9,579 nucleotides of DNA. Origin: an uncultured Gemmatimonadales bacterium. Lineage in GTDB: Bacteria; Gemmatimonadota; Gemmatimonadetes; Longimicrobiales; Gaopeijiaceae. Shown here one piece after another: positions 1-7,016 of the stretch (its first letter is position 1; every line of letters starts with the position of its first letter). The position numbers and the translations under genes are program-made. A model generated the notes under the pieces. The model searched no databases. It was not told the origin of the DNA and saw only the letters and a program-made list of their open reading frames with translations. The DNA is taken from assembly GCA_937983085.1 (NCBI GenBank), contig CALJKZ010000484.1:1-9579 (forward strand), in the 5' to 3' direction.

Positions 1-180
1 GCCGCGACGCTGGGCCGACGCGCGCCGCTGACGCCACGCGCCCCGGGACCGCAACGCGGCCAGAACGCCAACGTCAAGGTGGGGTGCGCCGGACAGATAC
101 ACGAGGCGGACGAGGACGCCGCCGATCCGCTCGTGCAGCCCGGGCCGGTCGGTCGCTGGAACTCGGAGGTCCCCCGTCAT
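1..180 (-). CDS. possible 5' end of a CDS leaving the left edge (hypothetical)
   Basis: The minus strand stays open from an ATG at 180-178 to the left edge, giving 60 codons with no stop. About 50 of the 60 codons end in G or C, and the conceptual product has a plausible hydrophobic/charged mix in its middle (it contains VLVRLVYLSGAP). I recognise no family and see no clear Shine-Dalgarno sequence upstream of the ATG. In DNA this GC-rich a 60-codon open frame can occur by chance, so this is a tentative edge call; sequence to the left would decide it. Otherwise 1-257 holds nothing I can support. Confidence 0.25.
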   Translation of the reverse strand, partial: MTGDLRVPATDRPGLHERIGGVLVRLVYLSGAPHLDVGVLAALRSRGAWRQRRASAQRRG

Positions 181-257
181 CACGTGCCCAGGATACTGGA
201 CGCGCGGGCGCCGGCGGCGCGTCCCACAGGTGCTCTAGAGGTGCTTACCACAGTCGT

Positions 258-284
258 CTTGTGCAGCTTGTGCAGCTTGTGCAG
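258..284. repeat. three perfect tandem copies of a 9-bp unit
   Basis: CTTGTGCAG occurs three times head to tail (258-266, 267-275, 276-284), ending 41 bp before the tRNA remnant. Three copies are too few and too short for a CRISPR array. Next to a recombination scar they could be protein-binding iterons, such as arm-type integrase or excisionase sites, or simply slippage products. The repeat is certain; its role is unknown. Confidence 0.7.
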
Positions 285-285
285 T

Positions 286-393
286 TCGCGACGAGCGTAA
301 GTCCTTACTGCGTAACGATCCGGGGTTGCTTCGGGAGCAAGAGGCCGGAGGTTCAAATCCTCTCGCCCCGACCAACGTAACTCGCGACGAGCG
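286..393. repeat. 12-bp direct repeat flanking the tRNA remnant
   Basis: TCGCGACGAGCG is present at 286-297 and again at 382-393, in the same orientation 96 bp apart, with the tRNA-Pro fragment between. The bases on either side of the two copies differ, so the match is exactly 12 bp. A short GTAAG-TC-CTTAC inverted repeat (297-308) abuts the left copy. The placement on both sides of a recombination core suggests recombinase or accessory-factor binding sites, but a duplication scar is equally possible. Confidence 0.5.
326..374 (+). other. 3' part of tRNA-Pro(CGG): probable attachment site (att) remnant
   Basis: The segment folds as the 3' part of a proline tRNA. The anticodon stem is TTGC/GCAA around the 7-nt loop TTCGGGA (330-336), with anticodon CGG at 332-334 and G37 as usual for tRNA-Pro. 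A short variable region follows, then a T arm GGAGG-TTCAAAT-CCTCT, the acceptor 3' strand CGCCCCG, discriminator A, and encoded CCA (372-374). The layout matches the 3' half of E. coli proK-type tRNA-Pro. The matching 5' acceptor strand (expected CGGGGCG about 75 nt before the end) and any D arm are absent, so this is not a working tRNA gene. Similarity starts inside the anticodon stem, consistent with strand exchange near the anticodon loop. Such 3' fragments are the normal distal att copy of islands integrated at tRNA genes. Confidence 0.85.
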
Positions 394-743
394 CGCGACT
401 TGCAGCGACAGCGCGAGCGATCTGCAAGCCCCTCGAATCGGGCGATTCCGGCTACCGCTGGACTAACCGCTGGACTTCGTGCCAACGCGCGCCGCGATGT
501 GGCTTGGTGCGTCGGCTCGGGGCGCAACGTAGCGCGCGAGATCGTCCCGAGACGCGCGAGGCCGTCCCTTGGGTCCCGCCGCGGCGAACTTCGGCGGTGA
601 CCCCGAGGATGTCCTCCCACGCAGGTAGCCTTCACGGTCCCCTGGCGCGTCCACCCCGGACCTGAGAGCTGAAGGACCCGCCCCTCCGTGGTCTGCCGTG
701 ACAGGCCGAAGCACACACCCACCGACCGCAGGACCGACACTGA
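375..743. promoter_or_regulatory. gene-free leader of the operon with clustered short repeats
   Basis: No credible gene is visible in these 369 bases; the short open frames are rich in Arg/Ala/Ser, as expected from GC-rich non-coding DNA. Three symmetric elements lie within 399-476. They are an inverted repeat CTTGCAG (399-405)/CTGCAAG (422-428) with a 16-nt spacer, a near-palindrome GAATCG-GG-CGATTC (435-448), and a tandem direct repeat of ACCGCTGGACT (454-464 and 466-476). The only long plus-strand operon begins at 744, so its promoter should lie here, but I cannot identify -35/-10 boxes. The repeats could be operators or recombination-protein sites; their order right after the att remnant fits either. 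Confidence 0.4.
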
Positions 744-2696
744 ATGGGAAAGCCGTACGCAACAGAACTCGCTCGGATTCCCGAGACGTACGCGTGGGCC
801 TCATCGGTCGACATCGGCGAACTGGTGCACGCCGTCTCCGGCCTCGCGCCGCTTCCGCTTCTGGTCGTCGGATCCGGCGGATCGTTCACCGCGGCCCACT
901 TCGCAGCGACGCTGCATGAGCGACACACGGGGAGGATCGCGCGCCCCATGACGCCGTTCGAGTTCGTCGATGCCCCCATCGACATCGGCGACGCAGGCGT
1001 GCTCGTGCTGACGGCCGGCGGAAACAACGCCGACATCGTCGCCGCTCTCGAGAGCGCTGCGGCCCGCGAAGCGAAGAGGTGTGTGCTCGTGTGCTTCCGT
1101 GCTGGGAGTCGCGCATCTCGCATGGCTCGTCGTTACCCGATGATCGACGCCATCGATGGCCTCCGCCCACCCGCAGGCAAGGATGGCTTCCTAGCAACCA
1201 ACTCGCTCGTCGCTCTGTCGATGCTCCTTGTTCGCGCGTACCAGGAGACGAGCCGATCGCCGCTACCCACGGGAACCCCCGCTCCCCCGACGTTCGAGCC
1301 TGTCGAGACGCTGCAGAACTTGGTGCAACTTCAAGTCGACCCGGAGCATCCGATCTGGAGCCGCGACACGATCCTGGTGCTCTACGATCCAGGAACTCAG
1401 GCCGCAGCGATCGACATCGAGTCGAAGTTCTCGGAAGCCGCCCTGCGGAACGTCCACATAGCGGACTATCGCAACTTCGCGCACGGTCGTCACCACTGGC
1501 TCGCGAAGCGGGCCGATGACTCGGGTGTGCTTGCCCTGTTCACGGAATCCCACAGTGCGCTCGCGATCAAGACTCTGGACCTTCTTCCGGGCGACGTTCC
1601 CGCCTTGCGCGTGAGGCTCCCGGATGGGACTTCGGGCGCTCTAGCAGGGCTGTTTGCGGCTCTGCTCGCTGTACTCGCCGGCGGGAAGGCGTGCGGGATT
1701 GACCCTGGGCGGCCCGGTGTCCCTGAGTTCGGTCGCCGCATCTACCGGCTCCGCGGGCTTCGCGCGGTCCCGCCTCAGGCTAGATCGGCTGAGAGCGTTG
1801 CCATCGCGCGGAAGCTACGGTGCGACATCCGATTCCTGGAGCAACGCTCGGACCTCGCCGCTTGGTCGCGCGCCTACGCGACCTTCTGCAAGGGACTGGC
1901 TGCCGCGCGCATCGGCGCGGTCGCGCTGGACTACGACGGAACGCTCTGCGACGAACGCGACCGCTTTGCAGGACCACGGCCTGCCATCGGCGAAGAACTG
2001 GCGAGGCTCTTGAGGTCCAACGTGCTGTTGGGCATCGCCACCGGACGCGGCCGCTCAGTGCGCAACGACCTGCGCCGTTTACTTCCAGATGATACATGGC
2101 CGCGCGTTGTGATTGGATACTACAATGGCGCGGACCTAGGCCTGCTCGACGACGACGCCCATCCGGAGTCCGCAGGTCAGCCGGTCGCGAGCATCGCTGA
2201 AGTCGCGTCCCGTCTGACAGCTGACACACTGCTGTCCGGCATTGCCCAGTGTGAAGTGCGTCGAACTCAGGTCTCGATACGCCCAACTACTCCTGGCAAT
2301 GCACCGAGCACATGGCGGCGAGTCATAGATATCGCGTCGAGCGGCAATGTGGCCGTGGTGCGCTCGAGTCACTCGATCGATGTGCTGGCGCAGAGTGTGA
2401 CGAAGACCACCGTTGTGGACCATCTCGCAGCACTGGTCGCGGCCGACCAGCACGTCCTGGCGATCGGCGATAAGGGGGAGTGGCCCGGAAACGACTTCGC
2501 GCTCCTCTCGACGCGCTACTCTCTGAGCGTAGACGAAGCGTCCGTGAACCCCGCGACGTGCTGGAACATCGCTCCTCGAAGTAGTCGCGGAGCCGCCGCA
2601 GCGCTTCACTACCTTCGGTCCCTTCGGGCGTCCGAGTCTGGGTGCCAGCTCGACTTACGCGTGCTCCGACGCGCGCGACCTGGTTCGCTGGGATGA
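744..2696 (+). CDS. SIS domain-HAD hydrolase fusion protein
   Basis: This 650-residue protein joins a sugar-isomerase (SIS) region to a HAD phosphatase. The first half (about 1-345) resembles double-SIS proteins: VVGSGGSFTAAHFAA (41-55) fits the phosphosugar-binding loop, LTAGGNNADIV (89-99) the second SIS strand-loop, and FGRRIYRL (329-336) lies near the end of the second SIS unit. SIS domains bind or isomerise phosphosugars. The second half (about 388-625) carries HAD motif I DYDGT (396-400; nucleophile D396, acid/base D398), motif II around T433 (GIATGRG), a candidate lysine K554, and motif IV GDKGEWPGND (575-584), a Cof/sucrose-phosphatase-like form. All catalytic residues seem present, so a phosphatase acting on a phosphosugar or nucleotide is likely; the substrate is unknown. 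The start is fixed by an in-frame TGA at 741-743 directly before the ATG; AGGA at 730-733 is a weak ribosome-binding site. The end overlaps the next gene by ATGA. First gene of the operon. Confidence 0.9.
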   Translation: MGKPYATELARIPETYAWASSVDIGELVHAVSGLAPLPLLVVGSGGSFTAAHFAATLHERHTGRIARPMTPFEFVDAPIDIGDAGVLVLTAGGNNADIVAALESAAAREAKRCVLVCFRAGSRASRMARRYPMIDAIDGLRPPAGKDGFLATNSLVALSMLLVRAYQETSRSPLPTGTPAPPTFEPVETLQNLVQLQVDPEHPIWSRDTILVLYDPGTQAAAIDIESKFSEAALRNVHIADYRNFAHGRHHWLAKRADDSGVLALFTESHSALAIKTLDLLPGDVPALRVRLPDGTSGALAGLFAALLAVLAGGKACGIDPGRPGVPEFGRRIYRLRGLRAVPPQARSAESVAIARKLRCDIRFLEQRSDLAAWSRAYATFCKGLAAARIGAVALDYDGTLCDERDRFAGPRPAIGEELARLLRSNVLLGIATGRGRSVRNDLRRLLPDDTWPRVVIGYYNGADLGLLDDDAHPESAGQPVASIAEVASRLTADTLLSGIAQCEVRRTQVSIRPTTPGNAPSTWRRVIDIASSGNVAVVRSSHSIDVLAQSVTKTTVVDHLAALVAADQHVLAIGDKGEWPGNDFALLSTRYSLSVDEASVNPATCWNIAPRSSRGAAAALHYLRSLRASESGCQLDLRVLRRARPGSLG

Positions 2697-3961
2697 AACG
2701 TGAACTAGCGCTTCAGCTTCTACAGACCGTCGCCCCCGGCTTGGGTGACGAGGCGACCGTGGCGGCTCTGTTTAGGGATCTCCAATTCCTCGCCGAATAC
2801 AAGTACAACAAGTATGAAATGTATCACCCAGGGCGGTTGTTCCTTGAGAGCCTGTATCTCTGGCTGCAGTGCTTCGACGCCGAGGAGCGGAAGGACGCGA
2901 TAGCCTTCGTCCGGAGTGAGTTGATATTCGTTTCGCGTCAGGAGTTCCAACAGCTCGCTGGTGTCCTCTACTACGAGGTGATCCGCAGACAACAACTCGC
3001 CGTCGCCGCGCGACTGGGCGGGAGACCGCCATACAAGGTTCGTGCGATCCGTGATTCGTCAGAGTTCAAGCGGGTTTCGCGCGCGTCGCTCTATGTCGGG
3101 ATGAGCGATGGCGCCCGGATCGACTACATACGACGTCACAACCTCTCGATCAGCAATGAGCAGGTGCTTCCATACTACGAGACCTCGGAGGCGAAGGCGC
3201 AGAGCATGCTGAGGGATCTGCGAGGCGACGTCGGAGATGACACCGCGCAGTTCTCGTGCCTGTTCCTGATTGACGACTTCTGCGGATCGGGGCAGACACT
3301 TCTTCGCGAAGTCGTGACATGCAGGTTGCCGCCCGGCTCTCCGCAGCCGTCCATCCCGGCAGTTCTGCGCGGGCGCCTGCGGTACTCCGAGCGGGAGGGA
3401 ACGCTGGAACTGGTTCACCAAGGACCTCTTGGCGCAGCAGACCTGGAGGCGCTCCGTGGTGTCGGAGAGACGGGTCCACTCGCGGACGCGATCGAGGAAC
3501 TTGTCGGGGCGTCTGAGGAGCGGCGGACGGTCCTGCGCGGCGCACTGTCGAAGGTGAGCACGCGCCCACCATTCGATCAATTGCTTGCGCCGGACGCAGT
3601 CGTCTTCTTGTGCCCGTTGCTGATGACCGAACGAGCCGTCAATCGGTTGCGCCCGCTGCTTTCCCGCCTGCCCGGCCCCTCCGCGCGGCCGGAGATACGG
3701 CCTGCCGCATTGCTCGACTCAAGCGTTGATACAGTGTCGCCGGAGACGCCGATCGGGAGAATGTGCGATAAGTACTACCGCGACGAGTTCGGCGACGAAC
3801 ACACCGGCACAACGAAGTTCGGCTTCAACGGGTGTGGCCTGCCGCTGGTGCTTCACCACAATACCCCAAACAATTCTCTCTATCTTCTCTGGGCGCGACA
3901 GCAACCGGACTTTCATCCCCTGTTCGTCCGATACGAGCGCCACCGACGCGAGGAGTCATAG
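2693..3961 (+). CDS. phosphoribosyltransferase-like protein (PRTase-CE type)
   Basis: The 422-residue product carries one PRPP-binding-loop motif, LFLIDDFCGSGQTL (190-203). D194 and D195 are the acidic pair and G198-S199-G200 with T202 the phosphate loop. This fits a type I phosphoribosyltransferase but differs from the usual salvage form (G where S/T/A/D is normal). The protein is much longer than salvage PRTases (roughly 180-240 residues): it has an N-terminal extension (1-125, helical-looking, aromatic-rich around 35-60) and a long C-terminal part. The signature HHNTPNNSLYLLW (388-400) is one I associate from memory with the PRTase-CE family of prokaryotic conflict systems. Whether it transfers, removes or only binds a ribosyl phosphate is unknown. 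ATG 2693 overlaps the TGA of the SIS-HAD gene (ATGA), implying translational coupling; an in-frame GTG at 2642 would overlap by 55 bp and is less likely. The ATPase gene follows after 3 bp. Confidence 0.85.
   Translation: MKRELALQLLQTVAPGLGDEATVAALFRDLQFLAEYKYNKYEMYHPGRLFLESLYLWLQCFDAEERKDAIAFVRSELIFVSRQEFQQLAGVLYYEVIRRQQLAVAARLGGRPPYKVRAIRDSSEFKRVSRASLYVGMSDGARIDYIRRHNLSISNEQVLPYYETSEAKAQSMLRDLRGDVGDDTAQFSCLFLIDDFCGSGQTLLREVVTCRLPPGSPQPSIPAVLRGRLRYSEREGTLELVHQGPLGAADLEALRGVGETGPLADAIEELVGASEERRTVLRGALSKVSTRPPFDQLLAPDAVVFLCPLLMTERAVNRLRPLLSRLPGPSARPEIRPAALLDSSVDTVSPETPIGRMCDKYYRDEFGDEHTGTTKFGFNGCGLPLVLHHNTPNNSLYLLWARQQPDFHPLFVRYERHRREES
3951..3955 (+). promoter_or_regulatory. ribosome-binding site of the ATPase gene
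   Basis: AGGAG lies 9 nt before the ATG at 3965, inside the last codons of the PRTase-like gene. It is the clearest Shine-Dalgarno sequence in the operon and supports the chosen start. Confidence 0.7.
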
Positions 3962-3964
3962 CCC

Positions 3965-5911
3965 ATGGCGCGGGTGCGAAACGCGTTCAAGATCCGGGCG
4001 GCGGACGCCCCGATTATGGAGACGGCGCAGTTTCTTCAGCTGTACTGTCCGTTGCTCCTCGGGCAGCTTGAGCGCGACGACCTGTTCGTGCCGAAGCTAA
4101 TCGTCGTTCGCGGTAGCCCAGGCTCTGGGAAGTCGAGCCTTTTACGGTTGTTTGAAACCGAGACACTCATGGCGATCCACGGTCGGCGCGCGTCTCAGCC
4201 CGGCGACACAGATCTGCTGCAGCGGTTGACAGAGCTGGGAGTCCTCCACGAGTCGGGGCCTCGCGTCGTGGGTGTGTATATCCACTGCGACAGCGGCCTG
4301 CGGGACATCGGCAACCTAACGGAGGACCAGGCGCCGCTTGGGCTACTCAACACACTGCTCGATGTGCGGATCGCTCTAGCATTCATCCGTGGGCTGCGAC
4401 GCCTCAGCGACTGTGGCTACCTAGGTATCTCTGACGACCACGCGCTCAAGGCGTTGCCCGCTGAGGAGGCCCCGCCCCCTCTGTTCGCCGAGCCTCGTAC
4501 GATCGCTGAGATGGAGCAGCTCTGCGCTGAGGCTGAGCGGAGCTTCGGGGATTTGCTCAACAGCTTTCCAGGGGACCCGCTCCCGGAGACGATCCAGCCT
4601 CACGCGCGGGTGTACGCGCTGCGATACCTGGCGGTTCAGATTTGCACGACCGCGCAATTGCGAGAGATTACGCCGATCGTCATGCTCGATGATCTTCAGG
4701 ACCTGGCTCCGGAACAGCGGACGCACGTCAAGGCCGAGTTCGTTCGCCGCGCTGCGGTCCCGCGGTGGATAGCGGTTAGAACCCACGTGCTCGGGCTCGA
4801 GGACCTCGTGTCAATGGAGGGTGCCGACGAGGGGAGGGAGTACAGAGAAATCGCAGTCGATGAGATCTTCCGCGAGAAGCCGAATGAGTTCATCCGGTTT
4901 TCGGGAAATGTGATTCAGCGACGACTGCAGGCAACCGAAGCGATCCAGCAATACGGGACGAATGACCTGCGGCAACTCTTGCGCGGTCCGGAAGAGATTA
5001 TCCCTGGGCCAAGTGCCCTCCGGGGAATTGGAACGCTCCTGAAGCGCGCAAGGGAGCTGAGGGCAGGAAGGGATTTTGTCGAGGCGTTGGAAGGGGCGAC
5101 ATCCTCGCAGGGCGAGGGGTTGCGCGTCGACGACGCGATTGCATTGGAACGCAGCATGATCCTGCTGGAGAGGCTCTCCAACCGTGGAAAACTCCTGTTT
5201 CCAGGTATGGAGACACCGGAGACGGCGGATTCCAAGACGATGGAGGCTGCGAAGCTGTTCATGAGCCGGCGATTCCGAGTGCCGTATTACTTCGGATTGG
5301 ACGCAATCATTGGTGCGGCAAGCGGCAACGTCGAGCAACTCCTTTCTATCATGGCAAAGTTCGTGGATCGCATGGTGCATAGGGCAGATCTCGATCGAGA
5401 CGTAGACCTTTCCGCCAAGGACCAGCAGAAGATGCTCCGCGCGGCTGCGGACGATTACTACGGATTGCTGGAGGCCAAACACCGACGCGGCGCGGCGATT
5501 CGGCAGCTTGTGGATAATCTCGGTCTCTACTTCGAGGCAGTGACTACGCGTGGGAACGCACCTATCGCCCCTGGTGTGAACGGATTCGGATTGACGCGAC
5601 CGGAGATCGCGAAGGCGGTTGAGGGCGAGGGTGGAGACGCTCAGGTGTTTCGCGAAGTCATCACGAACGCTGTCGCCGGGAACGTGCTTGCGGCGAAGGT
5701 CACGAAGCAGGGGCAGGCTGGTTCCGAGAAGGTCGTGTTTTACATGAATCGCTTGCTCTGCGTGAGGCATCGGCTGCCGTTTCACTATGGTGGCTGGCAG
5801 CACCTGCCGACGCGGACGTTGACCAGAATGATGCTGGAGCCGGTTCCCATTCGGGATCTTCTGCGGAAGGGGGCGCCCTCGGCCGCCCTCCTCTGGGCGG
5901 ACGAGGGATAG
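3965..5911 (+). CDS. ORC/CDC6-like P-loop (AAA+) ATPase
   Basis: The 648-residue protein has a Walker A motif GSPGSGKSS (50-58, K56) and a Walker B strand PIVMLDDLQDL (237-247, D242-D243). The segment WIAVRTHVLGL (268-278) sits where sensor 1 is expected, with Arg/Thr in place of the common Asn. The short stretch before the P-loop (NAF at 6-8, then a helix with FLQLY) resembles the start of ORC-CDC6-family ATPases of defence-type loci. The part after about 310 is helical and ends with a possible winged-helix-like region (about 510-600) and a segment rich in W/H/P (600-625). No transmembrane segment or nuclease motif is visible. Relatives of this ATPase class use ATP binding to switch partners or act as sensors; here it may control the enzymes encoded around it (inference). 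It starts 3 bp after the PRTase-like gene behind AGGAG; the next gene is 7 bp downstream. Confidence 0.8.
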   Translation: MARVRNAFKIRAADAPIMETAQFLQLYCPLLLGQLERDDLFVPKLIVVRGSPGSGKSSLLRLFETETLMAIHGRRASQPGDTDLLQRLTELGVLHESGPRVVGVYIHCDSGLRDIGNLTEDQAPLGLLNTLLDVRIALAFIRGLRRLSDCGYLGISDDHALKALPAEEAPPPLFAEPRTIAEMEQLCAEAERSFGDLLNSFPGDPLPETIQPHARVYALRYLAVQICTTAQLREITPIVMLDDLQDLAPEQRTHVKAEFVRRAAVPRWIAVRTHVLGLEDLVSMEGADEGREYREIAVDEIFREKPNEFIRFSGNVIQRRLQATEAIQQYGTNDLRQLLRGPEEIIPGPSALRGIGTLLKRARELRAGRDFVEALEGATSSQGEGLRVDDAIALERSMILLERLSNRGKLLFPGMETPETADSKTMEAAKLFMSRRFRVPYYFGLDAIIGAASGNVEQLLSIMAKFVDRMVHRADLDRDVDLSAKDQQKMLRAAADDYYGLLEAKHRRGAAIRQLVDNLGLYFEAVTTRGNAPIAPGVNGFGLTRPEIAKAVEGEGGDAQVFREVITNAVAGNVLAAKVTKQGQAGSEKVVFYMNRLLCVRHRLPFHYGGWQHLPTRTLTRMMLEPVPIRDLLRKGAPSAALLWADEG

Positions 5912-5918
5912 GAAGCCG

Positions 5919-7016
5919 ATGGTCAGATGGGACGACGGGTTTATCGACGCTGACTTCGCGGGGTTCTGGACGCGCCGCGCGGCCGTCAACCCCGACGTTC
6001 GGGTGCTCGCGATTGTGGGCGTTGGCTTCGACCCGAGGTCGCTTGCAGCGCTTCGAGCCCTCGGAGCATCGGGCCTGGGAGAGCGCCTCGGCTACATCGG
6101 GCTGCGAATAGTGGCACGTCCGGCATTCGGGGATGCGGGGACAATCACAGAGACGTTGTCAACAGAGCAGGCCAACCAAATCAGTCTGCTTGAGGGAATG
6201 CGGTGCGAGGCGATCCACGACGTGCGAACTCATGACGATGAGGGATACAACGTCGCGGGTCGAAGAACGCTCGAGGCAGTCTACGAGTCGCGCGATGTTC
6301 TGTCCGAATACTCAGATGTCGTGGTTGATATCAGCGGCATGCCGCGGGGCATGTTTTTCCCGCTGATCTCGTACCTGATTCGTCTCAGTGACGACGGTGT
6401 TTTCCGAAACCTCCATGTGGCGGTGGTGGAAGACCCGATCTTGGACTCCCGCATTTCCGGACGCGAGTATGGGCAAGCCGACTACCTGCATACGTTTCGG
6501 GATACCGGAGAGGCTCAAGTCGTCTGGCTGCCTCTGGTTGGAGCGACCGAGGGCGCGCGGCTGGAGAAGATCTACAGCAAGCTCAGCGGGTCGTGCATCG
6601 AGGTGTGCCCGATACTCCCGTTCCCTGCGCGGTCGATGCGCTGGGCCGACGAGATTGCCGTTCGGCACGCGGACGTCATCTTCGAGGGGTTCTTGGTGAC
6701 GACGGACAATGTGTTGCTCTGCGACGAGAGAAGTCCATTCGACGTGTACCGGAAGGTGCTTGAGGTTGAGAAGTACTACAGAACACGCCTTGGCGTCCTC
6801 CCAGGAATTGGCGCAGTTCGCGCGGTCGTCTCGCCGCTGTCGAGCAAGACGCTAGCGCTCGGGATGCTGCTGGCGGCGGTCGAGAGGCAACTCCCCGTCT
6901 GCCACGTGGAGGCCGGATCCTACGAAGTGGATGTAGATGACCGGGGAAGGCTCCAGGGGGATACGAAGCGCGTGCCCAGTGAGATTTGGTTGACGGGGGA
7001 GCCGTACGAATCATGA
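5919..7016 (+). CDS. conserved-looking hypothetical protein, probably Rossmann-like
   Basis: I do not recognise a named family in this 365-residue protein. Its alternating hydrophobic strands and helices suggest Rossmannoid folds. Strand VRVLAIVGVGFDPRSLAAL (27-45) places GxGFDPR (34-40) at the end of a first beta strand. DVVVDISGMPRGMFFPLI (133-150) has a DISxMPR turn leading into a helix, a layout reminiscent of the ligand loop in CARF-like sensors. The C-terminal part has NPFDVYR-like SPFDVYR (272-278) and VVSPLSSKTLALGMLLAA (303-320), a likely second phosphate- or nucleotide-binding turn. No signal peptide or membrane helix is seen. It could be a sensor for a nucleotide-type ligand or an enzyme on a ribosyl compound; the sequence alone does not decide. 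GAGGGA (5903-5908) and AGGA (5910-5913) precede the ATG, 7 bp after the ATPase stop. The end overlaps the kinase gene by ATGA. Confidence 0.8.
   Translation: MVRWDDGFIDADFAGFWTRRAAVNPDVRVLAIVGVGFDPRSLAALRALGASGLGERLGYIGLRIVARPAFGDAGTITETLSTEQANQISLLEGMRCEAIHDVRTHDDEGYNVAGRRTLEAVYESRDVLSEYSDVVVDISGMPRGMFFPLISYLIRLSDDGVFRNLHVAVVEDPILDSRISGREYGQADYLHTFRDTGEAQVVWLPLVGATEGARLEKIYSKLSGSCIEVCPILPFPARSMRWADEIAVRHADVIFEGFLVTTDNVLLCDERSPFDVYRKVLEVEKYYRTRLGVLPGIGAVRAVVSPLSSKTLALGMLLAAVERQLPVCHVEAGSYEVDVDDRGRLQGDTKRVPSEIWLTGEPYES

Noticed and set aside
258..284. CRISPR array
   Set aside because: The repeats are 9 bp and contiguous, with no spacers and no cas genes nearby.
298..374. Complete tRNA-Pro gene
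   Set aside because: The 5' acceptor strand complementary to CGCCCCG and a D arm are missing at the required distance; only the anticodon arm onward is recognisable.
84..380. Plus-strand frame ending in EVQILSPRPT
   Set aside because: The C-terminal part is again tRNA-derived, and the repeated VQL comes from the 9-bp repeat. No ribosome-binding site or domain supports it.
180..740. 186-codon minus-strand open frame containing GREDLNLRPLAPEA
   Set aside because: That stretch is the reverse translation of the tRNA-Pro 3' end, a well-known source of spurious proteins. The rest is Arg/Ser/Pro-rich with no recognisable domain.
2642..2692. Upstream GTG start for the PRTase-like gene
   Set aside because: It would overlap the SIS-HAD gene by 55 bp and add an Arg/Ala/Thr-rich N-terminus with no domain. 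The ATGA overlap at 2693 is the usual operon junction.
3965..5911. STAND-type NTPase or restriction subunit for the ATPase gene
   Set aside because: I see no C-terminal repeat array, nuclease or helicase motif. The short N-terminus and Walker spacing fit an ORC/CDC6-like ATPase better.
4811..5989. 392-codon minus-strand open frame opposite the ATPase and unknown genes
   Set aside because: It is antisense to genes with clear domains and junctions; its product is rich in Arg/His/Leu without a motif, a codon-bias shadow.
6986..7012. TTG start for the PfkB kinase
   Set aside because: It is a rare start codon with an overlap of 31 bp and adds nothing to the fold. ATG 7013 or 7037 is more credible.
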